Of a DNA stretch of 64,000 nt, positions 18,319 through 27,600 are shown piece after piece. Source of the DNA: Alienimonas californiensis (GTDB lineage Bacteria > Planctomycetota > Planctomycetia > Planctomycetales > Planctomycetaceae). The stretch is taken from positions 4,085,059 through 4,149,058 of the forward strand of contig NZ_CP036265.1 in the NCBI RefSeq assembly GCF_007743815.1, given 5' to 3'. Positions within the stretch are counted from its first letter, which is position 1. Each line of letters opens with the position of its first letter. Made by a program: the position numbers and the translations under genes. A model generated the notes under the pieces. That model saw only the letters and a program-made list of their open reading frames with translations, was not told the origin of the DNA and did no database searches.

Positions 18319-19254
18319 ATGGCGACGCTCGAACCGATCACTCCGGAGCTGTTCCCGAAGCTCTACACGGCGTTTCTCCACGACGACGACCCGCTGTCCG
18401 GGGAGTCGGAGTGGCGGCGGGTGTTCGACTACGCCTGGGAGAAGCCGGAGGGCCACGCCGGGTACGCCCTGCTGGAGGGGGACGAGGCGATCGGCTTTTT
18501 GGGGATGATCTTTAGCAGACGGATCGTGAACGGGCGGGAGGAACGGTTCTGCAACCTCCACACCTGGTGGGTTCGGAAGGATCGCCGCGGGCATAGCCTG
18601 ATGTTATTGCGGCCGATCACACGACTCCGCGGGTACACAATCACCCACTTCACACCGGGCGATCGGGTGCGAGCGGTGCTGCGGCGGCTGGGATTTCGCG
18701 ACCTCAGTTCGCAGTTGACGATCCTTGCGCCGCCGGGACGTCACGGGAGACTGCCGGCGGGGGCGACCCTGTCGTTTGATGCGGACGAGATGGTCGACCG
18801 GCTCCCCGAAACGGAACGTCGCCTGCTGACGGACCACAGGCCTTACCCGGTCGAGCCGCTGCTCGTCGAGGTGGGCGGGGAACGATGCCTCGTGTTGCAC
18901 AGCCACGTGGTACGGCACCGGCTGCCCTACGTTCACGTCCACCACGTCAGCGACCGGGAGCTGTTCCTGAAGCGGGAGCCGGCGGTTCGGGCGGCTCTGC
19001 TGGAGCGCTACCAGGCCCGCTTTGCGGCGATCGACACGCGGCTGTTCCCAGGGACGCGGTTCCGGCGAGGCGTTCGGTTCTGGGCGCCGGCGAACGCCCT
19101 TTATAAATCGGACGACGTTCCGCCGGAGCGGATCGACAACCTTTATTCGGACGTGACGCTGCTGGCCCTGACCACCCTGCCGGACCTGACGCACGAGGTG
19201 ACCGAGCGGGGCCGCCGCCTGCTCGGCCTGTCCTCCAACGCCGAACCGGCCTGA
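18319..19254 (+). CDS. GNAT-like acetyltransferase
   Basis: This 311-residue protein has an N-terminal GNAT-like fold: YALLEGDEAIGFLGMIFSRR, then LHTWWVRKDRRGHSLMLLRP, where the R-rich loop corresponds to the acetyl-CoA pyrophosphate loop, and VRAVLRRLGFRDLSS. The C-terminal half (LVLHSHVVRHRLPYVHVHHV and RFRRGVRFWAPANALYKSD) is not assigned. Similar two-part proteins appear in exopolysaccharide loci of planctomycetes and proteobacteria. Acylation of a sugar amine or hydroxyl is the natural guess. It lies 42 bp after the methyltransferase in the same direction. Confidence 0.75.
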   Translation: MATLEPITPELFPKLYTAFLHDDDPLSGESEWRRVFDYAWEKPEGHAGYALLEGDEAIGFLGMIFSRRIVNGREERFCNLHTWWVRKDRRGHSLMLLRPITRLRGYTITHFTPGDRVRAVLRRLGFRDLSSQLTILAPPGRHGRLPAGATLSFDADEMVDRLPETERRLLTDHRPYPVEPLLVEVGGERCLVLHSHVVRHRLPYVHVHHVSDRELFLKREPAVRAALLERYQARFAAIDTRLFPGTRFRRGVRFWAPANALYKSDDVPPERIDNLYSDVTLLALTTLPDLTHEVTERGRRLLGLSSNAEPA

Positions 19255-19659
19255 CGCAGCGGCCCGGGCAGACGTCGCTCCGCCCCGCTTCGCGAAAATC
19301 GAAACGGTGCGACCGGCTTCGTCGGCGTCGTTCGTCCAGGGAACCGGTTTTCCTTCCGCCGTGCCGGGGGGCGTGTTCTAGGTTGTCCGGCCCCCTCGTC
19401 TGTCCGTGCCGTCCGTCTGTCCGTGCCCCCCGTTATCGCCGCCCCGCCGCTGACCGCCGCTGCAACGCCTGAGGGGGGCGCCGCCGCTCCACGGGCGGTG
19501 CAATGGATGTCCGCGTTCTTGGACCGTCGGCGATCGCGGCCGGCGAGTGCGGCGCGATAAAATCCGTCGTTCCCCCCGCCGTGAGGCTGCGGCGGGCCGG
19601 CTCGAGCACAATCTCCTTGCGGAACGGCTTTCCGCGAACCCATAAATGACAGTTCCCCG
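19255..19659. other. intergenic gap with a short direct repeat
   Basis: This 405-bp gap separates the GNAT-like gene from the dioxygenase gene. Around 19396-19425 the block cgtctgtccgtgcc occurs twice in close succession. Nothing else is supported. The gap may hold an internal promoter for the downstream half of the locus. Confidence 0.5.
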
Positions 19660-20571
19660 ATGACGGACGTCTACTTCAACGCCGACCACCCCGACGAGCG
19701 CCGCCGGGAGAACCTGTACGCCGGGGCGATCTACGTCGACGGCGCCAACGACGCGACGCGGGCGCTCTGCGATTTTGCGCGGGCGCTGTCGGAGGAAGCG
19801 TTCGCCCCGCACGACCCGCGGGACGCCCAACACGCGCTGTCGGTGGAAGAGTACAACGCCGTCTTGAAGGACCTCAAACCGAGTTTTATTCACCACCCGG
19901 ACAGCAAGACCCTCATTCGGGACGTCCTGCGGGCAGCGGGCTGCGATCTCGACCGCACCTACACGGACGTGCCCCGACTGCGGACGGCGACCTCGCACGG
20001 CTACCTGACCAGCGGGTTGGCCTACGCGTTCAAGCCGCACCGAGACACCTGGTACTCCCCGCCGCAGTGCCAACTGAACTGGTGGCTGCCCGTGTACCCG
20101 ATGGAAGCCGGCAACGGGATGGCTTTCCACCCGCACTACTGGGACCGGGCGATCCGCAACTCGTCCGCGGAGTTTAATTATCAGGACTGGCAGACCGGCG
20201 GGCGGAAGGCGGCCCACGACCAGGGAAAAAGTGACACCCGGGTGCAATCCGAGGCGCTGGAGGAACTCGAACTGGAGCCGGCCCTGCGGCTGGTCCCGGA
20301 GGCGGGCGGACTGATCGTGTTTAGCGCGGCCCACCTGCATTCGACGGTCCCCAACGAGACCGGTCGCACGCGACTGAGCATCGATTTCCGCACCGTCAAC
20401 CGGGACGACCTGGAAGCCGGTCGCGGGGCGCCGAACGTAGACAGCGCCTGCGGGGGCACCACGACGATGGACTATCTGCGAGCCGCAGACTTTTCGCACC
20501 TGCCCGACGAGCTGATCGCCCGTTACGCGCAGGATCGGCCGGATTGGGCCGCCCCCGCGACCGCCGCCTGA
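19660..20571 (+). CDS. Fe(II)/2-oxoglutarate dioxygenase-like (PhyH-type) protein
   Basis: This 303-residue protein has the facial-triad pattern of phytanoyl-CoA dioxygenase-like enzymes: HRD in FKPHRDTWYSPPQCQL (HxD motif), then a distal His and 2OG-binding Arg in FSAAHLHSTVPNETGRTRLS. Between them LNWWLPVYPMEAGNGMAFHP matches the beta-strand core. No transmembrane segment. In a polysaccharide cluster such enzymes can hydroxylate or halogenate acyl or sugar groups. The true substrate is unknown. The C-terminal 50 residues (DYLRAADFSHLPDELIARYA) are extra to the core. Start ATG 19660 is the first in frame. Confidence 0.83.
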   Translation: MTDVYFNADHPDERRRENLYAGAIYVDGANDATRALCDFARALSEEAFAPHDPRDAQHALSVEEYNAVLKDLKPSFIHHPDSKTLIRDVLRAAGCDLDRTYTDVPRLRTATSHGYLTSGLAYAFKPHRDTWYSPPQCQLNWWLPVYPMEAGNGMAFHPHYWDRAIRNSSAEFNYQDWQTGGRKAAHDQGKSDTRVQSEALEELELEPALRLVPEAGGLIVFSAAHLHSTVPNETGRTRLSIDFRTVNRDDLEAGRGAPNVDSACGGTTTMDYLRAADFSHLPDELIARYAQDRPDWAAPATAA

Positions 20572-20757
20572 CCGATCGTCCCGTCGCGTTCCCGTTCCCC
20601 GCAGTGCCGCCGCCATGCCCGACGCCCCGACCGGCCCGCCGACCGCTCGCCCTCGCGGTTCCCGCCGCGCCTGCGACGCTGCGCTGCGGTTGGGCAGCGT
20701 GAAGGCGCAGGCCGACCGCGGCTTCGCCCGGGCAGATTGCGGCCGGGACACGGCGTC

Positions 20758-22080
20758 GTGACAGCAAGGCTCTCCGAATCGGCGACCGAAGCGATTCATG
20801 ACGCGCCCTCGCTCCGCCGCGGGGCGGCACGGTCGCTGCTGGCGCGTGCCGTCTCCGATCCGGTGTTGGCGATCCTGGATCAGGGGGTGGTGAGCGGGAC
20901 GCGGTTCGTCACCACGGTGGCCGTGGGGCGGGCGGCCGGAGAGGCGGAGTTGGGCGTCTACGCTTTGGCGGCGGCAGGACTGATTTTCGCCGGGGTGGCG
21001 CAGGAGGCGATCGTGACCAAGCCCTACACCGTGCTGCGGGAGGGCGACGCCGATCCCGGCTACGCCGGCAGCGCCCTGCTGCAACACGTCGGGCTGGGCG
21101 GGGGATTGGCGGCCGCGTTGCTGATCGCCGCCGCCGCGGCCGCGGCGGCGGGGGCGACGGCCGCCGCGGCCGTGCTGGCGGCGCTGGCGGTCGTCACGCC
21201 GCTCTCCCTGCTCTGGGAGTTCGCCCGCCGGATGAGTTTCGCTCACCTGCACCTCCGCACTGCCCTGGCGGTGGACTGCGGTCTGGCGGCGATGCAACTG
21301 GGGGCGTTGGCGGGGCTGTGGGCGACCGGGCGGCTCACCGCCCTCACCGCCTTGGCGGCGACCGGGGCGGGGGCGGCCGTCGCGGGGGCGATCTGGCTGG
21401 CGCGGGCGCGGGCCTCGCTCCGGTTCGCAAGGGGGCGGGCCGGCGAGGACTGGCGGCGGAGCTGGCGGTTCGGCCGCTGGATCCTCGCCGCTCAACTGTG
21501 CGGACAGGCCTGTGGCAACGCCCCGCACTGGATCCTCGCGGCAGCGGTCGGAATGGCGGCGACCGGCCGGTTCGCGGCGGCGCAGAACGTCGTGCTGCTC
21601 TGCAATCCGCTGATCCTCGCCGTGGGCAGCCTGTTGGTCGCCCAAACCGCCGCCGCTCGACGGTCCGGCGGTCCGGCGGCGGTCCGCGGGGTGACGGTGC
21701 AGACCGCGATCGCGTTGACGGGGCTCACGGGGCTGTTCTGGTTCGGACTGCTGTTCGCCGCCGAACCGTTGCTGGGCCTGGTGTACGGGTCGAGCTTCAC
21801 CTCGGCGGCGCCCGTCATCCTGCTGCTGGGCTTGGCTCCGCTGGCGTGGTCCCTGAGTACCGCCTTCGAGGCGGGACTCTCCGCAATCGACCGGCCGGAA
21901 CTCGGGTTTCGGGCAATGCTCGCCGGGCTGCTGGCGACGGTCGTCGCCGCCGTTCCGCTCACCATCTTCTACGGAGCGGCGGGAGCGGCGGCGACCGTCG
22001 CGATCGGCAGCGCCGTCTCCGCCGCCGCCCTCGCCGTTCCGTTCCTCCGTCTCACCGCCCCCCCGGCCCCGCACGCATGA
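20758..22080 (+). CDS. polysaccharide flippase-like membrane protein (Wzx/MATE-like)
   Basis: This protein of about 440 residues has 12 or so hydrophobic helices: VLAILDQGVVSGTRFVTTVA at the N end, GVYALAAAGLIFAGVAQEAI, and LLGLAPLAWSLSTAFEAGLS late in the chain. The layout fits Wzx/MVF-type flippases, which move lipid-linked oligosaccharide across the inner membrane. Many Ala-rich runs are present. The start is uncertain: a GTG at 20758 is preferred, with a TTG seven codons earlier and an ATG further down as alternatives. It overlaps the acyl carrier protein gene by ATGA. It would export the unit made by the transferases upstream. Confidence 0.82.
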   Translation: MTARLSESATEAIHDAPSLRRGAARSLLARAVSDPVLAILDQGVVSGTRFVTTVAVGRAAGEAELGVYALAAAGLIFAGVAQEAIVTKPYTVLREGDADPGYAGSALLQHVGLGGGLAAALLIAAAAAAAAGATAAAAVLAALAVVTPLSLLWEFARRMSFAHLHLRTALAVDCGLAAMQLGALAGLWATGRLTALTALAATGAGAAVAGAIWLARARASLRFARGRAGEDWRRSWRFGRWILAAQLCGQACGNAPHWILAAAVGMAATGRFAAAQNVVLLCNPLILAVGSLLVAQTAAARRSGGPAAVRGVTVQTAIALTGLTGLFWFGLLFAAEPLLGLVYGSSFTSAAPVILLLGLAPLAWSLSTAFEAGLSAIDRPELGFRAMLAGLLATVVAAVPLTIFYGAAGAAATVAIGSAVSAAALAVPFLRLTAPPAPHA

Positions 22081-22355
22081 CCGCTTCTCAGGCAAGTCCC
22101 GACGCCGCGCATCCCGCCCCCGCGATCCGCGCGTTCGTTCACGAGCAGTTCCCGCTCGCCGCCCAGCGGGATCTCAGCGACGACGATTCCCTGCTGGACA
22201 GCGGAGCCGTCGACTCGCTCGGGATTCTCGATCTCGTCGGCTTTCTGGAGAGTCGATTTGAAATTCAGATCGCGGACGAGGACGTGGTCGGCGAGCACTT
22301 CGACTCGGTCGCCGCGATGGCCGAATTTGTGGAATCCAAGCGGGCAGGGATCTGA
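22077..22355 (+). CDS. acyl carrier protein
   Basis: This 92-residue protein has the phosphopantetheine attachment motif DSLLDSGAVDSLGILDLV, with Ser47 as the carrier residue, followed by VGFLESRFEIQIADEDVVGE, a typical ACP helix III region. It overlaps the flippase stop (ATGA), and the acyl ligase starts 8 bp after its stop. An ACP next to an acyl-CoA-ligase-like enzyme and a PLP decarboxylase is the arrangement known from exosortase-A-associated polysaccharide loci. It probably receives an amino-acyl or acyl group activated by the ligase for modification of the polysaccharide. Confidence 0.92.
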   Translation: MTASQASPDAAHPAPAIRAFVHEQFPLAAQRDLSDDDSLLDSGAVDSLGILDLVGFLESRFEIQIADEDVVGEHFDSVAAMAEFVESKRAGI

Positions 22356-22363
22356 CCGACGCG

Positions 22364-23974
22364 ATGGACTTCCTCCTGCATCACACGCTGTTCTCCTCCG
22401 CCGCCCGTGACGCGGACGCGGAGGCGCTGGTCTTCAAAGACCGACGGCTGTCGTTCGCTCGGTTCGCCGCGGCGGCCGCTCGGCTGGCGCACGCCCTGCG
22501 AAAGTTGGACGTACGACGCGGCGATCGCGTGGCGATCCTGCTGGGGCCGTCGATCGAACTGCCGATCGCAATTTACGGCGTCTCCGCGGCGGGGGCGGCG
22601 TTCGTGCCGGTGCACCATTCGCTCCGCCCGCCGCAGGTGCGGCATATCCTGCGGGACTGCGGCGTGCGGGTCCTCATCACCGCCGCCGACCGGGTGGGCG
22701 AACTGGCCGAGGTCGCCGCGGAGTGTCCCGACCTGGAGCACGTCGTCGCCGTCGGGGAGACGAACCGGGAGACGGACGGGGGGGGCGGCTGCCCCGTGCC
22801 AGTTCACGACTGGGGCGTCCTGTGCGACGCCGCGGACGAGACGCCGCCGACGGACCTCGGGATCGACCGCGATCTCGGAGCGGTGCTCTACACCTCCGGT
22901 TCGACCGGGGCGCCGAAGGGCGTAATGCTTTCGCACGCCAACCTGCTGGCCGGGGCGTCGATCGTCTCGCAGTACCTGTCGATCACCGCCGCGGACCGGC
23001 TGCTGGCGGCGCTGCCGTTCAGCTTCGACGCCGGGTTGAACCAACTGACCACCGCGGTGCAACAGGGGGCGGCCTGTGTGCCGGTTCGGTTCGTCCTGCC
23101 GCGGGATCTGGTCCGGGCGCTCGAGGCCGAGCGGATCACCGGCCTGGCGGGCGTGCCGCCGCTGTGGGCGCGGCTGACGGCGCCGGGATCCGGGCTGGCC
23201 GACGCGGACCTGACGGCGCTGCGATACGTGACGAACACCGGCGGAGCGGTCTCCCGGTCGCTACTGGATCGGCTGCGGACCGCAGCGCCGAAGGCCGACG
23301 TCGTGCTGATGTACGGGCTGACCGAGGCGTTCCGCTCCACCTACCTGCCGCCGGAGGAACTCGACCGTCGGCCGGATTCAATGGGGAAAGCGATCCCCAA
23401 CACGGAGATTCTCGTGGTCTCCGAAGACGGCCGCCGCTGCGAGCCGGGCGAGGTCGGCGAACTGGTGCACCACGGGCCGACGGTCTCGCGGGGCTATTGG
23501 GGCCGGCCGGAGCAGACCGCGGCGGTCCTCCGTCCGCACCCGTTCCCGCCGCCGGGCGGGGCGGAGCCGGACCGGGTCTGTTACTCCGGCGATCTGGTGC
23601 GGATGGACGAGGACGGCTTCCTGTATTTTGTCGGCCGGCGGGACGGCCTGATCAAGACGAGCGGTTTTCGCGTCAGCCCGACCGAGATTGAGGAAGCGAT
23701 TAGCGCCGCCGATGGCGTGCGGGAGGCGGCCGTGGTGGGCGTGCCGGACGAGACCCTCGGCCAGAAGGTGATCGCGTTCGTCGCCCCGGCCGGCGTTGAT
23801 CCCGCCGCTGTGCGGGCGAGCTGCGCCGCACGGCTGCCGGCCCATATGGTGCCGGCGGCGATCGAGCCCCGCGACGCCCTGCCGCGAACCGCCAGCGGCA
23901 AAACGGACTATCCCGCTCTCCGGGCGGAGGCCGCCGCCGCCCACGCCGCGCCCCAGGCCGCCGCCCATGACTGA
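22364..23974 (+). CDS. acyl-CoA/acyl-ACP ligase, AMP-forming (exosortase-A-associated type)
   Basis: This 536-residue adenylating enzyme has the P-loop-like motif LYTSGSTGAPKGVMLSHANL, the ATP-binding YGLTEAFRSTYLPPEEL, and the hinge/lid motif YSGDLVRMDEDGFLYFVGRR followed by DGLIKTSGFRVSPTEIE. A late Lys motif (PRTASGKTDYPALR) supplies the catalytic lysine. Length fits the ANL superfamily. It sits between an ACP and a PLP decarboxylase, overlapping the latter by 8 bp, so it most likely loads an acyl or aminoacyl group onto the ACP. The name exosortase-A-associated rests on this gene order and on resemblance to that subgroup. Confidence 0.9.
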   Translation: MDFLLHHTLFSSAARDADAEALVFKDRRLSFARFAAAAARLAHALRKLDVRRGDRVAILLGPSIELPIAIYGVSAAGAAFVPVHHSLRPPQVRHILRDCGVRVLITAADRVGELAEVAAECPDLEHVVAVGETNRETDGGGGCPVPVHDWGVLCDAADETPPTDLGIDRDLGAVLYTSGSTGAPKGVMLSHANLLAGASIVSQYLSITAADRLLAALPFSFDAGLNQLTTAVQQGAACVPVRFVLPRDLVRALEAERITGLAGVPPLWARLTAPGSGLADADLTALRYVTNTGGAVSRSLLDRLRTAAPKADVVLMYGLTEAFRSTYLPPEELDRRPDSMGKAIPNTEILVVSEDGRRCEPGEVGELVHHGPTVSRGYWGRPEQTAAVLRPHPFPPPGGAEPDRVCYSGDLVRMDEDGFLYFVGRRDGLIKTSGFRVSPTEIEEAISAADGVREAAVVGVPDETLGQKVIAFVAPAGVDPAAVRASCAARLPAHMVPAAIEPRDALPRTASGKTDYPALRAEAAAAHAAPQAAAHD

Positions 23975-25340
23975 TCCCCCGCAAACCGACCCGCTGCCGC
24001 CGCACGTTGCGGCGCTGATCGCCCGGCGGTTCCCGCACTCCGGCGACGAGCTGGTCGTCGGCGGCGTCGCCGTCGGCGAGTTGGCGGAGCGATTCGGGAC
24101 GCCGCTGTTCGTCTATGACGGCGGGGCGTTCGCCGCGGCGGAGCGGGCCGTACGGAACGCGCTGCCGGCCGGGTGGGAGTTGTTTTATTCGATGAAGGCG
24201 AACCCAGCGGCCGCTCTGCTGCAATTCTTCATGGGCCGCGGGTGCGGGATTGAGGTGGCCTCCGCCGGCGAACTGCGGCAGGCGCTCGCCGCCGGCTGTC
24301 CCGCCGACCGCGTGATCTTCGCCGGGCCGGGCAAGACCGACGTGGAACTCGCCCTTGCAGTCGAGGCCGGCGTGGGCGAACTGCACCTCGAATCGGTCGG
24401 CGAGGCTCGCCGGCTGGCGAACCTCGCTGCCGGCGGTTCGCTCAGCGCCCGCTTAGCGATTCGCGTGAATCCGAACGCCGCCGTGCAGGGCGGGGCGATG
24501 CGGATGGGCGGGCGACCCAGTCCGTTCGGCGTCGACGAGGAGCGGTTCGAAGAAGCCGTCGATGAGATCGCCTCCGCCGGTCTGTCGATCGACGGCCTGC
24601 ACTTGTTCACCGGCACGCAGATTCTTGACGCCGATGTCCTGCTCGCCCAGTACCGGCACGGATTCGAGCTGGCCCGCCGGCTCGCCGATCGCACCGGCCG
24701 GCCGGTGCGCACCGTCGATCTGGGCGGCGGGTGGGGCGTGCCTTATTTCCCCAACGAGGCCCCGCTCGATCTCGCCGCCCTCGCCGACGGGCTGGTCGAA
24801 TTGGAAGCGGAACGTACCGCCGACCCGCGGCTGGCCGACGCTCGAGTGGTGCTCGAACCGGGCCGGTTTCTGACGGCCGAAGCGGGGGTGTATCTCGCCC
24901 GGGTGACGGACGTGAAAATTTCCCGGGGCAAGACGTTCGCCGTGCTGGACGGCGGCATGCACCACCACCTTGCCGCCTCCGGCAACCTCGGTCAGACGAT
25001 CAAGCGCAACTACCCGTTAGCGATCGTGAACCGGCTGCGGGCCCCGGCGGGCGAGCCGATTGAGTTGGTCGGCCCACTCTGCACACCGTTGGACGCCCTC
25101 GGCCGGTCGGCGGCGATCCCGACACCGCGGGTCGGCGATCTGGCGGGGGTGTTCCAGTCTGGGGCCTATGCCCGCGCGGCGAGCCCGCTGGGGTTCCTGA
25201 GCCATCCCGCCCCGCCGGAGGTCTGGGTCGATTCCGGAGTCGCCCGCCTAATCCGCCGCCGCGGCAACCCGGCCGATTTCTTGCACGACCAACTTCCCGC
25301 GGCGGGGATTGCGGCATCAGGACGACCGGACGCCGATTGA
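23967..25340 (+). CDS. PLP-dependent decarboxylase, fold type III (Orn/DAP type, exosortase-A-associated)
   Basis: This 457-residue protein has the PLP-lysine motif YSMKANPAAAL (Lys77), the phosphate-binding region TVDLGGGWGVPYFPNE, and the C-terminal GPLCTPLDALG in place of the usual CESGD motif. It looks like the ornithine/diaminopimelate decarboxylase fold. The variant C-terminal motif matches a branch of these proteins found beside ACP and acyl ligase genes in exosortase loci. The substrate may be an amino acid bound to the ACP or a free basic amino acid. It ends the cluster. ATG 23967 lies within the end of the ligase gene and gives an 8-bp overlap. Confidence 0.9.
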   Translation: MTDPPQTDPLPPHVAALIARRFPHSGDELVVGGVAVGELAERFGTPLFVYDGGAFAAAERAVRNALPAGWELFYSMKANPAAALLQFFMGRGCGIEVASAGELRQALAAGCPADRVIFAGPGKTDVELALAVEAGVGELHLESVGEARRLANLAAGGSLSARLAIRVNPNAAVQGGAMRMGGRPSPFGVDEERFEEAVDEIASAGLSIDGLHLFTGTQILDADVLLAQYRHGFELARRLADRTGRPVRTVDLGGGWGVPYFPNEAPLDLAALADGLVELEAERTADPRLADARVVLEPGRFLTAEAGVYLARVTDVKISRGKTFAVLDGGMHHHLAASGNLGQTIKRNYPLAIVNRLRAPAGEPIELVGPLCTPLDALGRSAAIPTPRVGDLAGVFQSGAYARAASPLGFLSHPAPPEVWVDSGVARLIRRRGNPADFLHDQLPAAGIAASGRPDAD

Positions 25341-25700
25341 ACACTTCCGGGACGGCGGCGCCACCCTGTCGGGCGGGATGTCCGGGCCGAGCCGCACCAC
25401 GGCTGGATGCTGCACGACCTCGACCGGCGGGAACGGATGCGAGCAAGGTCCGCCGCAGCCCCGACTGCAACAAGGCGTCCCGCCCGGAGGCCGATAGAGA
25501 TCGTGTCGCAACGGCGAGGCAGAGCACCATTCGGCGGAGCCGTCTGGTGGGTGGTCCGGTCGGAGCCGAACTGCGTCGGCATCGCAGGTGATAGTGAGGG
25601 ATACAAGCTGCGCCAGCCTCGCTAGACGTCCCCCCCAAAGACAGCCCTGCGCCACCCACTGTGGCGTAAGAGCCAGTGCGATAGAAAAGGGAAATGAAAA
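25341..25700. other. intergenic region, nothing supported
   Basis: This 360-bp stretch lies between the decarboxylase stop and a terminator hairpin. Open frames on either strand have no coding character. It marks the change from the polysaccharide locus to the element-like DNA. Confidence 0.5.
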
Positions 25701-25745
25701 ACCCCCGACCCTGCAACGACTTGCGTCACTTGCGGGGCCGGGGGT
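25701..25745 (-). terminator. 16-bp stem terminator (minus strand)
   Basis: The arms acccccgaccctgcaa (25701-25716) and ttgcggggccgggggt (25730-25745) pair at 14 of 16 positions. The minus-strand RNA continues into a T-rich tail (TTTTCATTTC). The last four bases overlap the tRNA-like sequence at 25742-25766. No minus-strand gene precedes it. Confidence 0.75.
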
Positions 25746-25766
25746 CAGTGGAGGCGGGGGGAATCC
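25742..25766 (-). other. tRNA/tmRNA 3'-end-like sequence, possible attachment site
   Basis: On the minus strand this reads GATTCCCCCCGCCTCCA followed by a terminator, which resembles the T-arm/acceptor 3' end of a tRNA or tmRNA. The rest of such a gene is missing upstream. Elements that integrate into tRNA or ssrA genes leave such a fragment at one end. The site is right at the edge of the replication-gene region. The same 25 bp, with 3 differences, occurs at 14448-14472. Confidence 0.5.
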
Positions 25767-25980
25767 TCAGAAAGTGCACAGATCACTACCATTACAGTGA
25801 TTAACGAGTCGGCCGGAATGCTATGCCACCCGTTATGCCATCCACGGCCGGCGGCAGGGAATCCTCGCGGAGTTCGGACCAGCCCGATCCGTTCAGGTCG
25901 AATCCATAGACGATCCGAGGGGCAGGGGGGCGGTCGTCACGCGGTTACGTGTACTCCCGCGATGAGCGAGTGGCTCGTCC

Positions 25981-25998
25981 CCCCTGACACCCCTGACA
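25981..25998 (+). repeat. 18-bp motif copy 1 (two 9-bp units CCCCTGACA)
   Basis: A perfect tandem of CCCCTGACA, 300 bp upstream of the first gene of the replication module. The same 18-mer or its complement occurs at six more places, all in accessory DNA. Confidence 0.9.
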
Positions 25999-26295
25999 GA
26001 GCGTTGGCGGCGGGGGGCAATCGTCGACGCCGTCGGCAAGTGCAGGACGAACCCTTCTGCATCGACGCGCTCAGCAGGTCAGCCCTCGAAGCGACGCCCA
26101 AGCGCCTCGGAGTCGGGCGGGGCGGATCGGCGAGCGCCGCACGTCAGCCGGGTGCGGCGCAGGTGATCCGTGATCGTCGGTCCCGCTGTTTCGATTCGAG
26201 CGGCGGTTCTGCTGGCGGTCGCGAGCGGAAACGCGATACCTGACGCTCCACGAGCGCCCCCGCGGGGGCGACGGATACCACTTGGAGCTGTGACG

Positions 26296-27600
26296 ATGTT
26301 GCCGCCACTACCGCAAAGCCTTCCGATCGTCCGACTCACCGGGTTGCCCCCGCGGTGGAAGTGGGAGGCGGTGCGTCGTCACCCGTTTTTCGTTTGGGGC
26401 TGGCCGCGCGCTCGGCGTTTTCGAAAGACGGCGTCGGGCCCAAGCTCTGCCAGCCCCTTCGACGTCTTGCTCGGGGGGCCGGAGGCCCTGGAGGAGCTGC
26501 ACGCGCACACCGGCATCAACCTTCTGGCCGTTTCGGGCCTTCCGCCGTCTCCCGCCACCGAGTTCGATGAGGTGGAACCCGGACTGATCGTCCCTACGGC
26601 GGAGCAACCGGCGTATCAGCCGCCCGTGAGGGATCTCATTTCGCTGCTCCTACGCGAGCTACCCTCGCAGGAGTTGAACGCGCTCGCGCTCATTGCGGCT
26701 CAGGCCGGCGGGATGATCGGGACGGGGTCGGAACCCGTCGACCCGATCCTGGACGAAGACGGCGTTCCGATCGCGCCGGGTCGGGTCGTCGCAGCAGACA
26801 CTCTCCGCCGCGTCCCCAGCGAGGCGTTCGACCGGCCGCTCGACATCCCGCTGTTTTTTATCAACCCGTTTGAGCGGAAGGCGCCGGTCGTGGACGCCGT
26901 CGAGAAAAGCCGCGCCCGTTTCCGAGACGATCTTCCGGAACTCGCGAAGATCGTCCGCGAACGGGCTTCCTCCGAGAAGAAGTTGGAGGCTCAGTTCGCC
27001 GCGTGGGACGCGCGGGAGGGCTGGGCGGCAGGACGCTACGACGAGGCGTTGGAGATCAGCAACAAGAGGGCCGCCGTGCGGAATCAGGCCGGCTCCGAGT
27101 CGTCGGCCACGGATGCCTACAAAGCCGCGTTCTTCTACATCTTCGGGACCGCATACACCCCCGACATGCGTCTCAAGCTGCATGCGGAGGTCCGTGCGTG
27201 GCTACTGCCCGCAGCCGAGCGCGACGGGTACCTGAGCCGCAACGGCAAGAAGGCGACGTCGGACTCCAATCGCGCCAGGCGGCCCCGCGGCGGTCAAGAC
27301 GCCGCCGCAAAGTGGGTTACCGACGCTGGTGGGTTAGGAGGCGATTCACTGTCCGAGGATCGGGCGTCCCAGGATCGGTTCACCCCCCGAGAAGATCCGG
27401 TCGAGACCGCCAAGCTCGCAGAACTGGAAAAGCGGGTGAGGGCGGCGCTCTCGGAATGCGGCAGCGACGCGGCGACGGCCGATCGGCTGTCGGCGTTGCT
27501 AAACCGGGCGATCTCGCCCGACGAACTCGAATCGGTGCGAGACCATTTCGGACTAGGCCGAACGGGGGAAGACGCAGGGTCGCCGAGCGATCCGGATTAG
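26296..27600 (+). CDS. uncharacterised protein at the start of the replication module
   Basis: This 434-residue protein has no recognised family. It begins MLPPLPQSLPIVRLTGLPPR and has a compact middle: ISLLLRELPSQELNALALIA, LFFINPFERKAPVVDAVEKS, and a helical EKKLEAQFAAWDAREGWAAG. The C-terminal 90 residues are charged and low in order (GKKATSDSNRARRPRGGQDA). No membrane helix and no signal. ATG 26296 is preceded by GGAG at 26284-26287; the upstream part of the frame has no such signal. It lies 240 bp before the primase-helicase on the same strand, so a role in element replication or regulation is plausible but not shown. Confidence 0.65.
   Translation: MLPPLPQSLPIVRLTGLPPRWKWEAVRRHPFFVWGWPRARRFRKTASGPSSASPFDVLLGGPEALEELHAHTGINLLAVSGLPPSPATEFDEVEPGLIVPTAEQPAYQPPVRDLISLLLRELPSQELNALALIAAQAGGMIGTGSEPVDPILDEDGVPIAPGRVVAADTLRRVPSEAFDRPLDIPLFFINPFERKAPVVDAVEKSRARFRDDLPELAKIVRERASSEKKLEAQFAAWDAREGWAAGRYDEALEISNKRAAVRNQAGSESSATDAYKAAFFYIFGTAYTPDMRLKLHAEVRAWLLPAAERDGYLSRNGKKATSDSNRARRPRGGQDAAAKWVTDAGGLGGDSLSEDRASQDRFTPREDPVETAKLAELEKRVRAALSECGSDAATADRLSALLNRAISPDELESVRDHFGLGRTGEDAGSPSDPD

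Noticed and set aside
19378..22095. 905-codon minus-strand frame across the dioxygenase and flippase genes
   Set aside because: High-GC antisense artefact; the plus-strand proteins have clear motifs.
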